A stretch of DNA of 64,000 nucleotides from Nemertoderma westbladi. Taxonomy: Eukaryota > Xenacoelomorpha > Nemertodermatida > Nemertodermatidae. Both the position numbers and the translations under genes were made by a program. The notes under the pieces are model-generated. The model saw nothing but the letters and a program-made list of their open reading frames with translations, searched no databases and had not been told where the DNA came from. The stretch lies in contig JAUCBJ010007322.1 in NCBI GenBank assembly GCA_032718475.1, positions 1 through 64,000 on the forward strand, given 5' to 3'. Shown in pieces: positions 1 to 8,273 of this stretch. How positions within the stretch are numbered: position 1 is the stretch's first letter; each line of letters starts with the position of its first letter.

Positions 1-647
1 TCTCACATATAGGGATTAGATCCCCTACCTAAACAATACAGTACTGTAGTACTGTCGTTGTTCTTGATGTAACAGCATAATCAGATAGAGCATACTGATT
101 TCCTTTGATTAGCATTGTACTGCAGTACCGGTACGACAGTACCTGCAGTAACAAACTAAACTAATGTATACAATATCGTGAGCTAGTTACAATCAGTTGT
201 GTATGCAGTCAGCCACGTTGCGGGGATGCGGTCAACCTCACAGCTCCTATCCACAACTGTCATCCACTTTATCAGTACAGCAGTAATCTGATGCAATAGC
301 ATTTGTTTTTTTTCACCTATAAGGATACTGCTGTCTACCCGAACCTTGATTAGCATAGGCCTACTGCTGTCATAACCTAGATTACATGCAGGAGTCTCAC
401 ATATAGGGATTAGATCACCTACCCAAACAATACAGTACTGCAGTAGGCCTACTGTCGCTGTTCTTGATGTAACTGCGTTGTCAGATAGAGCATACTGATT
501 TCCTTTGATTAGCATTGTACTGCAGTACGGTACCGGTACCACAGTATTAATGTAACAGCATCCGCAGTAACAAACTAAGTCATTGTATACAATATCATGA
601 GCCGGATATAATCAGATGTGTACACAGTCATGGGATGCGGTCAACCA
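1..647. repeat. Imperfect tandem duplication, about 394-409 bp period
   Basis: The sequence starting TCTCACATATAGGGATTAGA at position 1 recurs at 395. Similarity continues through the AGATAGAGCATACTGATTTC segment to GGGATGCGGTCAACC (about 223-237 and 632-646). The copies differ by scattered substitutions and small indels around short palindromic CAGTACTGCAGTAC/GGTACCGGTACC stretches. About 150 bp between the copies is unique. I see no gene in 1-911. The short ORFs here are low complexity or run through the duplication in both orientations. Confidence 0.8.
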
Positions 648-830
648 CGCAGTCAGAGCAGCATCGCTGCCAGCCTCACAGCCAGCCTCGCGGCACGCAG
701 CAGCCTCGCAGCCAGCCACACAGCCAGCCTCACGGCGCGTAGCAGCCTCGCAGTTGATCATGCAGTCAGCCAGCCAGCTACGCAGCTAGGCACGCAGTCA
801 GCCACGCAGCTAGGCATGCAGTCAACCCGT
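640..830. repeat. Degenerate GCAG/CAGCC-rich low-complexity tract
   Basis: Short degenerate units of the type GCAGCCAGCCTCACA and CGCAGCTAGGCA repeat here. On the + strand they give an 83-codon Ala/Ser/Thr/Gln-rich ORF (618-869) with no recognisable domain. I treat it as microsatellite-like DNA, not a gene. Confidence 0.7.
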
Positions 831-911
831 GAGAGTCATGCTTATTCAAACGAGGTTAGTTTTCCCTAACTACCGATTGATTGAAAAATAATAATGTTTA
901 ATTTTCACCTT

Positions 912-1457
912 CTAATCACCAACACCTAAAGTCACAACACCAAACATTAATAAATAATTAACAAGTTTACTAAATATAGGGTAATAAATGTGAAATTTGC
1001 TAGGTGAACACATTAAAGTACATTTACCGGTATGAAAACAGCAAATGACTACGGTATTATTTATTCTTATTTTGCAATTATTAAAAATTTCAGGTTCATA
1101 TATAACTTGAATTTGCACATTATCAAAGACAACATAAAACCCGGTATTGTTTATCAATAACCTATAGACTACAGACTTAATACTAAAAATATAAGTACAT
1201 AAATTAACAGATTTTAAAATCAAATTAATACTAGTTTTATCAAATATATGTTTTTTTACTTTTTGGAAATTATACTTACTGCCTAATAATGTAATACGAC
1301 CATTTTTAAATATTAATAATGTGGCACCAAATATCTTATATATAAACTGATTTGGTTTGAGTATGTGTTTACCTGATAATTGATTTTTTAATTCTTTAAA
1401 ATTAATCGCTGACACTTGCTGGCAACTTACATTCTTATTGACTATCTGATAGTTCAT
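912..1457 (-). CDS. Diverged TATA-box-binding-protein-like (TBP-fold) protein
   Basis: A 181-residue protein that reads as two imperfect TBP half-repeats. The first half has INFKELKNQ, then a hydrophobic strand and a turn (LLIFKNGRITLLGSK, residues about 48-62). These match the order seen in the first TBP repeat: conserved INLKEL-like helix, then I/L-IF-x-S-G-K-x-x-x-x-G-A/S-K. The second half has YEPEIF followed by VVICCFHTGKCTLM and a final IYYPIFSKL helix, matching the YEPELF, LIF-x-SGK and IYPIL landmarks of the second TBP repeat. Similarity to cellular TBP is low, so a role in promoter recognition is inference. The start codon lies 20 bases inside the end of the polymerase gene, in another frame, so the two are probably on one transcript or closely coupled. 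No later in-frame Met would leave both repeats, which supports this start. It could be a decayed domain, but the frame is fully open. Confidence 0.7.
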   Translation of the reverse strand: MNYQIVNKNVSCQQVSAINFKELKNQLSGKHILKPNQFIYKIFGATLLIFKNGRITLLGSKYNFQKVKKHIFDKTSINLILKSVNLCTYIFSIKSVVYRLLINNTGFYVVFDNVQIQVIYEPEIFNNCKIRINNTVVICCFHTGKCTLMCSPSKFHIYYPIFSKLVNYLLMFGVVTLGVGD

Positions 1458-4400
1458 TGTTTGGTTCCTGATAAATAGGTATATTGTTTTTCTTTATCGG
1501 TTTTTCGACCTTTGTTTGATAGTGACCCCAGGGAAGCGAATGATTTTTATTAACCCAATAAAGTTTATCATCAAATGCGCTGAGAGCAAACTTGTCTCGT
1601 GCTATAGTGTACACTTTGTGTAATTTGCTCTGAAATTGGTGCGTTTCCTTGGAAATTTCTTCGTTTGAGTTATATGCCCTCAAATAATCTTCGTGGCAAA
1701 TATTTTTATCCACAACAGCTCTTGTTATTCCTTTTGCTCTACGAATATTGGAATTATTCCATTCCAAAATTGAATATAATTTTGGTCTTAAAAATACTGC
1801 TTGTTTAATTTCACGTGAGGCTAGTTCGTCTTTACAGTAATAGAGCCTGGATTTATTTTTATCGCTGTAGAGAGGGTGATCCTTGGGGTAATTGGATGTA
1901 TCTAAAATATTATTTTTAATTAAGGCTTTTAAGAAATTACTCTGCGATGTGTTATAGTAACAACCTATTAAAGAGTCCGTATCTGATGCTACAATTTCAA
2001 TTCGACAGTTTAATTCTTTCTCAATAGGTAGCAATTTATCGTAATACAACTCATACATATCCAATTTAGCCAAGTCCAAGACAGTACTACCTATATAGAC
2101 CGGCTTATCGAGAGTTACAGAGTCTTTCACTAATAAATGTCCCGATAAGGAATCGTTATAAATCATGAAATTTTCGTGATTTATACGTTTGACTAATTGG
2201 TCACATTTTTCTTTACTATTAGCGATACGAAAGTTGCATCGGTCCCTTATCTTTTCAATCGTTTTTCCAAATAAAGAATTGTTCAGCAATTTCGCGACAG
2301 CTGTTTCAATATAACTTTTTGCCAGTCGCCTTTGATTAATATTAAAATCGATGTAATTTTTAAATACAAATTCTTGTTGAAAAGAATATAATTTATGTAG
2401 TTTAGTAACAATTAATCCTTGTTTTATATAAAATTTTAACAGTTTTAAATTTACATGATAGAATTCTTTATCAAATTGTGTCAACATAAGTTTCGGTGCA
2501 CACATCTTATACTTGCTATTAGCGCCTCTTTGTTTACATACATGATTATATTGTTCCCTCATATATGGTGAAAGCATTGTCTCATTTATACTTAAATGTT
2601 CTGGGGCTAAGGGTAGTTCTAATGTACGATCGTGAATATCTTTGGGATATTTCAAATCGCAAATTAAGAAAAACCCAATATCACCTTCAGTATTAAGATT
2701 TATCAAATAGTTTATTAGTTCTTCTGGAGCAGCATTCTCTAAATATGTAACGTTGACTTGTTCAAACCCTGAAACAGGTAGCTTTTTACTTAAATTACCA
2801 GAATACAAGGAATTAAAATCTATATTGAAAATATGACACTCTTCCTTGCTTGGATCATAATTATCAGTATCTGGTATATTTGATTCTATGTAATGCTTTC
2901 GACAGAATGAAACCCCTCCTCTAATAGATGCTTCAAAATCTCTATATGTTTGGTAATCTTTTATTAATGTTAACTTACATTTATTGTATTTCAGGGCGCA
3001 ATCATAAGTGAAAGCTGCGATACTGCAATAATAAACTACTTCTAATTCGTAGTTTTGTCTACACACTCTCCTAAAGTTCTCAAATATATCAGCGAGGAGA
3101 CAAACATCGAGTTTTAAGTATGCTAAAAGATAATCCTTGAGATTCACACAATCAAACTGACACCATGATGCGTTAGCAAAACTATATTCCTCGGATGTAC
3201 AGGTATTTTGTGTTAATTTACTATAAAATTTGTCTATTGATGGTAATTTCGAATCATTGAATTTATTTAAATCTGTCAGATACTCGTAGGGAAATATACC
3301 TTTTCGTTTAATTGTTGCGTTATTTAAATTTGGATAAAAATATTTCATTTGCTGTTCAGTAATTGGTAGAACTGATGTTATATCCTCGCTGTCTATATCC
3401 TTTGTTGAACAATCAACTAAAGTACTTAGGGAAAAGGATAAAAATTGATATGTGTCTAAGACACGTAGCTCAATTTTTGTATTTGTGTCTTTCACTGGTA
3501 TATGTATACTTAGTGAAATATACCTTTCAGAATTTTTAGGGATCACCTTTATATCCCAATCGGAATATTTATTATTGCTAAAACCAACTTGCAAAAGAAA
3601 ATGCAAATCGTAGAGATTGCAGTTGTGTGCAGCGAGTATATACATGTGTCGTTTCAACGATAAAGAGCGGTTACATGCGTTACATGCGGCTGCTATATAG
3701 TTACCAGTAATATGTGAGTGATGTTTGTTTTTCTCAGACTTATCCTTAAATAAAACATTGCAATAAAAGCAAGTTTTAGCTTTCCAAAAACTTAACTTAT
3801 CTACTTCGTTAAGTATAATCTTCTCTCTTGTGTGCTCTTCCGACCACTTATATAATTGGGTGATGTCATTATATACAGAGTCTAAAAAGTCTTGAATACA
3901 GTTGTTGTCGATTGTTTTTGTAAAGGTCTTCAAATAAAATTTTGGTGGATTGATTAATTCGGCACTAGGAACAATTAAATAACTTACAGCGCATGGAATA
4001 TGATTCTGAATAAATTTACTGTTGGTGGCTGGCTCCAAAATAGATTCTATGTCAAAATATATTACAAACAATGCTGGTAATGTTCTGTCTAAATTTCTAA
4101 AGCTAATGTGAGTTCTTTTTTCAGATGGTAGCTTCTCAACTTGACTTTTTCCTCGATAACAAACAAGACGATGACGTTCTAGAACATCATTAGTGTAGAA
4201 AGGCGCCAAACACCGTTCACAATATTTCCTACTACAAGTATGAAGAGCTCTCGTATTCATCAAACGATTCAAGTTAGTTATGCAAACATAATGTGATTGT
4301 TTACTCGTATTCTTATTTTTTACAAGTAATATATTCAATAACTCTTTATCTGGAGTGATTTTACTAAATGGTGCCTGTCTTAATATAGATACTCGATTGT

Positions 4401-5457
4401 TGTTGTAGAGTAATAAATTAATTATATATGCTGAATTCTGTTTTTCAAAAAGTTTAATTGCAAGCGGCCATTGTGTTGGATAATCTTTGTTCCCGTTGTC
4501 AAAAATAAAATGACTCATATAATTTTTGTACTGCGAAGTACGATATTTGTGATCTTTCACTTTGCAACTAAATTTTGTGGCTATAATTGCCCATTTAAAA
4601 CAATCATTATCAGCCGTTTGTATATTTATAACACATTTTTTAACTGATAGAGCCTTAGGTAACTCCATATAACCGTGTCCCTTATATAGTAACGACCTAC
4701 ACTTGGATTCAGCTACTTTAATTTCAACCCTTAATAAAGATTTAACACGCCACCCTGAGCCACGAGTGTTAAACATGGCTATTTTTTGCATTAATTTTTC
4801 TAATACATACTCAAACCATGTGTCAAAACTTTCATGTGAATCTACGGTATTAACTGAACCACCTGGAGAACTAAAATAGAAAGCTTCTTCTTGATCACCC
4901 TCTGAAAAATGTGATCGATACATGAGTATATTCACACCTAGCCAGGGTCTAAGTACATTCATTTCGCTAAGTTTTCCTAATAATAAAGTTTGGATGTGAG
5001 GTTGAATTTTAATTAATGATGAATGAATATCAGGAAAATCTTCATCATTTGGAAGATTGTAAACATAGATTTCTAAACGGTTATCGTGTGCGGCTCGTTC
5101 AATGTTAAAAATTGATGAGCCTTGACCAGATTTCAGTCTTTTTCTAGATACGATAGTATTGTTTTGGTTCCGTTGTGGTGGTGATCTAACATGATAATAA
5201 CGTTGGTGACAGTCGTGACGTAAGTAATTCTCATATAAATACTCTTTATTACAAGTAGGGCAAGTTTTTTCATACACGCAAAACTTCATTTCTTTACATC
5301 CTGTAGTCGTTTCATGTCGTTTACATATTTCTTCACGTGAACATTTCACTCGACAATTAAAACAATTGTATTCTTCAAAATGAGATTTCACATGTGTTAA
5401 ATAATTTCGTTTAGAAATTTGAAGAGGACAAAATGGACATTTCAATTGTTTATCCAT
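1435..5457 (-). CDS. Protein-primed family B DNA polymerase with N-terminal C2H2 zinc fingers
   Basis: A 1340-residue single ORF. Residues 1-80 carry Cys/His clusters of C2H2 type (CPFCPLQISKRNYLTHVKSH and a second CPTCNKEY...HDC). The exonuclease domain has ExoI YFDIES (about 468), ExoII in the NLYDLHFLL context (about 612-624) and ExoIII YLKLDVCLLAD (about 780). Between ExoI and ExoII sits a CFYCNVLF...H-S-H...CNACN zinc-binding segment resembling the endonuclease-VII-like insert seen in metazoan virus-like polymerases. The palm has motif A DFNSLYS (about 880), motif B LLNNSLFGKTIE (about 1059) and motif C SDTDSL (about 1159). RRAKGI (about 1240) follows as the KxG-like motif. This is the DNA_pol_B_2 family (Polinton/Maverick, adintovirus, bidnavirus relatives), which replicates linear DNA from a terminal protein. 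Every catalytic motif is present and no frameshift is seen, so it may be functional or recently so. The usual Polinton partners are absent from the window. Confidence 0.9.
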   Translation of the reverse strand: MDKQLKCPFCPLQISKRNYLTHVKSHFEEYNCFNCRVKCSREEICKRHETTTGCKEMKFCVYEKTCPTCNKEYLYENYLRHDCHQRYYHVRSPPQRNQNNTIVSRKRLKSGQGSSIFNIERAAHDNRLEIYVYNLPNDEDFPDIHSSLIKIQPHIQTLLLGKLSEMNVLRPWLGVNILMYRSHFSEGDQEEAFYFSSPGGSVNTVDSHESFDTWFEYVLEKLMQKIAMFNTRGSGWRVKSLLRVEIKVAESKCRSLLYKGHGYMELPKALSVKKCVINIQTADNDCFKWAIIATKFSCKVKDHKYRTSQYKNYMSHFIFDNGNKDYPTQWPLAIKLFEKQNSAYIINLLLYNNNRVSILRQAPFSKITPDKELLNILLVKNKNTSKQSHYVCITNLNRLMNTRALHTCSRKYCERCLAPFYTNDVLERHRLVCYRGKSQVEKLPSEKRTHISFRNLDRTLPALFVIYFDIESILEPATNSKFIQNHIPCAVSYLIVPSAELINPPKFYLKTFTKTIDNNCIQDFLDSVYNDITQLYKWSEEHTREKIILNEVDKLSFWKAKTCFYCNVLFKDKSEKNKHHSHITGNYIAAACNACNRSLSLKRHMYILAAHNCNLYDLHFLLQVGFSNNKYSDWDIKVIPKNSERYISLSIHIPVKDTNTKIELRVLDTYQFLSFSLSTLVDCSTKDIDSEDITSVLPITEQQMKYFYPNLNNATIKRKGIFPYEYLTDLNKFNDSKLPSIDKFYSKLTQNTCTSEEYSFANASWCQFDCVNLKDYLLAYLKLDVCLLADIFENFRRVCRQNYELEVVYYCSIAAFTYDCALKYNKCKLTLIKDYQTYRDFEASIRGGVSFCRKHYIESNIPDTDNYDPSKEECHIFNIDFNSLYSGNLSKKLPVSGFEQVNVTYLENAAPEELINYLINLNTEGDIGFFLICDLKYPKDIHDRTLELPLAPEHLSINETMLSPYMREQYNHVCKQRGANSKYKMCAPKLMLTQFDKEFYHVNLKLLKFYIKQGLIVTKLHKLYSFQQEFVFKNYIDFNINQRRLAKSYIETAVAKLLNNSLFGKTIEKIRDRCNFRIANSKEKCDQLVKRINHENFMIYNDSLSGHLLVKDSVTLDKPVYIGSTVLDLAKLDMYELYYDKLLPIEKELNCRIEIVASDTDSLIGCYYNTSQSNFLKALIKNNILDTSNYPKDHPLYSDKNKSRLYYCKDELASREIKQAVFLRPKLYSILEWNNSNIRRAKGITRAVVDKNICHEDYLRAYNSNEEISKETHQFQSKLHKVYTIARDKFALSAFDDKLYWVNKNHSLPWGHYQTKVEKPIKKNNIPIYQEPNNELSDSQ

Positions 5458-5615
5458 CTCTTTATTATCCTAAAAACAATTTAAAATTAATATGAATATT
5501 GTTATATATATAATCAAAAAAATTCATAAGCTACTCAACACAAATAAAATATAATATCTAAACTTTAATTAATTTAATATTTTCAGAATGAGCTCGAATG
5601 AATCAGTTGAGCTCT

Positions 5616-5635
5616 TTATATATATATATATATAT
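5616..5635. repeat. (TA)n microsatellite
   Basis: A run of about ten TA units in the AT-rich leader just upstream of the polymerase gene. Confidence 0.85.
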
Positions 5636-5695
5636 TTCAAGTTTCTACTTATACCAACCAATCATAAATAACAGTTACATTGGAAACTAATATCA

Positions 5696-5980
5696 TAAAT
5701 AAAGTTGCTTTTACAACTGAATTCTTTATAATAAATCAAGTCTAAACCAAGATATGTCTAATGCGTTTTTAATTTTCATTGATAAAGTAGGTTTTACATG
5801 CAAATGTTTTATTATGGTGGTGTAAACTCATGCATTTACATGCGAATGTTTTATACCTAATCCCGTGCTCACATTAAATAAAACTATCACCAATATTTAC
5901 TCAATAAAGTCACCTTTACATGCAAATACTTTATAATAATCACGCTTTGTGATAAAAAGTTACCTTTACAAGTCAGTGTG
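5696..5980 (-). promoter_or_regulatory. Degenerate TATA-plus-octamer motif array upstream of the polymerase gene
   Basis: Read on the minus strand, five related units occur in the 558-bp gap between the 347-codon gene and the polymerase. Each has TATAAA or TAATAAAA, then ATTTGCAT or a variant (the octamer ATGCAAAT on the + strand at 5798-5805 and 5920-5927, ATGCGAAT at about 5839), then GTAAA, then ACTTTAT about ten bases on. The TTTACA cores lie near 5708, 5792, 5834, 5914 and 5962, so the spacing is about 42 bp or twice that. The position and TATA-like content suggest a promoter or origin region for the downstream polymerase. Function is inferred. Confidence 0.5.
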
Positions 5981-6015
5981 AAACTGAAAAAGAAAAGTCT
6001 CTAGTTAATAATAAA

Positions 6016-7059
6016 TCAATCTGATACTGTTTTTATATGTTCCTTATTGTAATCTGCTACCTCTTCACTTGCTTTTGTAACTTTTATTTTCTTTGTAGGT
6101 ATAGAATCATTGTTGGGAATGGAAGATGATTGAGATGTAGATCTGCGCTTTCTATCACTTGAGGTCTCTTCGATGTATGTCTTTGGATTAAATGTGGATG
6201 AAACTACTTCTGGAAATGACTTATTAACCTTAAACTTCCAAGTTGGTGGATATAGAATCACGAAACCGTCTGCTATATCAGTTGATGAAACCTTTAACAT
6301 CATATCGTAGAGAAACTCTATATATGGTATGTCTTTATCGTAATGTAACTGTAAATATTTGCTTTCCTTGTCTGTAATAATTACTTTTTTTTCTTGTACA
6401 TTTATTTTTACTTTAAGTCGGTCAGATAAAGCTTTATCGTCCGTATCTAGCTCTGAAAAGACACCTTCGTTACTAATTTCATAATTCCATTCATACCACA
6501 ATGAATTTACTTCCGATGCTGTTAAGTTAAACCCATTATAATACCTAAGACCAATAGCATCAGAATATCTAGCTGAAATCTCCCATAGTCCCATATAAGT
6601 CGCTCCTTTATATTTGCTTACAAAACCAACAAAAGATGGGTTGGTTAAATTAACAACATAACACTGATTTATTATTTCGAGTGGTGGTGATAACAATTCT
6701 AATATTTCTGTCTTACTCTGAAGCAATAAATTAATGAGTGATTTGTTTAGAATTTGACATTTGCCTTGCTTCTGAATATATACGTTTTCAGTAATAACAC
6801 AGGTGGAAATATTTAACTTTCCTCTTGTAAATTCTATATTAGGATAAATATTACCTCTTGAAACTGGTGATTCCTTTTGTCGGTTGAATAATATTTCTAA
6901 GACGTCTAGAAGGTAGAGTGTATCCTGGTAAGAGAAGCACGTTGTTACATTGCTATCGCTTGAGAGTAATATAAAGTACTTGCCATAAACAATACTACAG
7001 GTATATTTATTAAATGTAAATTTCCAAGTATTGCTTGAAGTTTTTTTAAATAAATCCAT
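6016..7059 (-). CDS. Unknown 347-residue nuclear-type protein of the polymerase cassette
   Basis: I do not recognise a family. The protein starts MDLFKKTSSNTWKFTF. About 280 residues look like three or four similar modules, each made of short beta strands followed by an amphipathic helix (for example KCQILNKSLINLLLQSK and NGFNLTASEVNSLWYEW). The WKF pattern recurs near the end as PPTWKFKV. This layout recalls PC4/Whirly-type single-strand DNA-binding folds, but only loosely. The last 60 residues are Ser/Lys-rich and disordered-looking, with two basic patches, DRKRRS and TKKIKV, typical of nuclear localisation signals. It lies upstream of the polymerase on the same strand, 558 bp away, with no gene between. 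I infer a DNA-binding or replication/transcription accessory role in the same element. Confidence 0.65.
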   Translation of the reverse strand: MDLFKKTSSNTWKFTFNKYTCSIVYGKYFILLSSDSNVTTCFSYQDTLYLLDVLEILFNRQKESPVSRGNIYPNIEFTRGKLNISTCVITENVYIQKQGKCQILNKSLINLLLQSKTEILELLSPPLEIINQCYVVNLTNPSFVGFVSKYKGATYMGLWEISARYSDAIGLRYYNGFNLTASEVNSLWYEWNYEISNEGVFSELDTDDKALSDRLKVKINVQEKKVIITDKESKYLQLHYDKDIPYIEFLYDMMLKVSSTDIADGFVILYPPTWKFKVNKSFPEVVSSTFNPKTYIEETSSDRKRRSTSQSSSIPNNDSIPTKKIKVTKASEEVADYNKEHIKTVSD

Positions 7060-7490
7060 AATTAGAATGAAAACTATTTTGAAAAATAAAAACTAAATAA
7101 ATGATTATTAGATTGTAAAACTTCTGTTTATATGGTTGCTTTAATACAGCAGAGTGACTTACAGTGAGGAATATAGTAGATTCGTGTAACAGATGCAACG
7201 TGTACAGCTAAATTTATTACATTAGCGTGAGTTAGAGAGTGAAATAGCAGTAACGTGTAACAGATGCAACGTAATCAATGCTAGCTCTATCATTCTAACT
7301 TATATTCAACTTAGTTGATCGATCAGTTACATCGATAAAAGAAATCGATTATTATTAATAGTCGAATTAATGTATTCTACGCTATAGTAATTATGATAAG
7401 GAACTAGAAGCTATTTATAAACATCCGCTACCAGTGATGAAGATGAAGAATTCAATGACTATGGTATAACTCAGATATTTATCGCCTTTT
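7060..7490. other. Non-coding AT-rich gap with an 18-bp direct repeat
   Basis: This is the upstream region of the 347-codon gene. The only structure noticed is GTGTAACAGATGCAACGT at 7184-7201, repeated exactly at 7255-7272 (71 bp apart). I see no gene. Confidence 0.5.
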
Positions 7491-7494
7491 TCTC

Positions 7495-7566
7495 TCGAGG
7501 TTGGATGGAAGAGTGATTGGTGAGTTGTGAGGAGTTATATCAGTCCCGGGTTCGAACCCTGTTGAA
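7495..7566 (+). repeat. tRNA-derived SINE-like fragment
   Basis: A perfect RNA polymerase III B-box-like GGTTCGAACCC lies at about 7548-7558. About 40 bp upstream a weaker A-box-like TGGAAGAGTGATTGGTGAG is seen. No cloverleaf can be folded convincingly, so this is more likely a SINE head than a tRNA gene. It directly abuts the 157-bp tandem repeat. Confidence 0.4.
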
Positions 7567-7645
7567 TATTTTGTTATCTGAAAAATTGCAAAATTAAATT
7601 TAGTTACTAGTGAAAAATAGCGATTTGAAAAATAATAGAAGTTAC

Positions 7646-7673
7646 CTGATGCTAAGTGTAGACACCCGAACAC
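7646..7673 (-). other. Candidate 28-nt mini-exon, copy A
   Basis: On the minus strand, a pyrimidine-rich tract ending TTTTACAG precedes a 28-nt segment that is followed directly by GTAACT, so both splice signals are canonical. After the upstream secreted-protein exon, which ends one base into a codon, the frame stays open and reads GVRVSTLSI. It lies downstream of that exon on the same strand. No transcript evidence is available. Confidence 0.35.
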
Positions 7674-7802
7674 CTGTAAAATAAAGGTTGGTGATTGGAT
7701 GCAGTACTAGCGTTAGGTGACTAATAACGCTTATCTGAAAAATTGCAAAATTAAATTTAGTTACTAGTAAAAAATAGCGATTTGAAAAATAATAGAAGTT
7801 AC

Positions 7803-7830
7803 CTGATGCTAAGTGTAGACACCCGAACAA
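7803..7830 (-). other. Candidate 28-nt mini-exon, copy B
   Basis: The duplicate of the segment at 7646-7673, with the same AG and GT flanks and two changed bases at its 5' end. It would be the first mini-exon met after the secreted-protein exon. Each copy is 28 nt, so using one or both changes the downstream frame. Confidence 0.35.
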
Positions 7831-7887
7831 CTGTAAAATAAAGGTTGGTGATTGGATGCAGTACTAGCGTTGGGTGACTAATAACGC

Positions 7888-8273
7888 CTCTAGCGGAAGA
7901 TGCGGGAACTTGAGAAGTTACCATGGTTACGGATGAAATGCTGACATCTGATTGGTTGAAATAATAACGACCGTTGCAAAAGGTTGAAATGGTGGCTTCT
8001 GATTGGCTGCAGTACCAGAAATGGATGGTAATGATGGACTACGGGTGACCTTGGCCGAGGAACCATGTATTGTATACTACTTACAACATAATAATTATAG
8101 TTGTCTAGAAAATTTTTCGTACACCACCGGGACTACCCTCACACTAATTTATTATCAGACAGAACAAAAGGCTTTTACTTGACTTGTACTGTCTCCTACG
8201 ACTTGCTTCATGGGCCGCTAGGCCCGTTTCTAGTAATAAAACATTGATAAGTTGAAAGATTGATAAATATTAC
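7888..8273. other. Intron-like or intergenic DNA, nothing recognised
   Basis: Unique sequence between the tandem duplication and the splice donor of the secreted-protein exon. Two CTGATTGG motifs (inverted CCAAT boxes) occur near 7950 and 8008. No gene is seen. Confidence 0.5.

Larger units (their letters stand above)
7574..7887. repeat. 157-bp tandem duplication (two copies)
   Basis: Copies at 7574-7730 and 7731-7887, both starting TTATCTGAAAAATTGCAAAA, differ at only a few positions. Each carries one 28-nt candidate mini-exon on the minus strand. The short minus-strand ORFs starting MFGCLHLASGNF are by-products of this duplication. Confidence 0.9.

Noticed and set aside
183-542. 119-codon minus-strand ORF
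   Set aside because: It runs across both copies of the 394-bp tandem duplication and shows no protein features.
618-869. 83-codon Ala/Ser/Thr-rich + strand ORF
   Set aside because: It is made entirely of a degenerate microsatellite-like tract.
7548-7558. A tRNA gene based on GGTTCGAACCC
   Set aside because: No acceptor, D or anticodon stems could be paired around it; a SINE-type remnant fits better.
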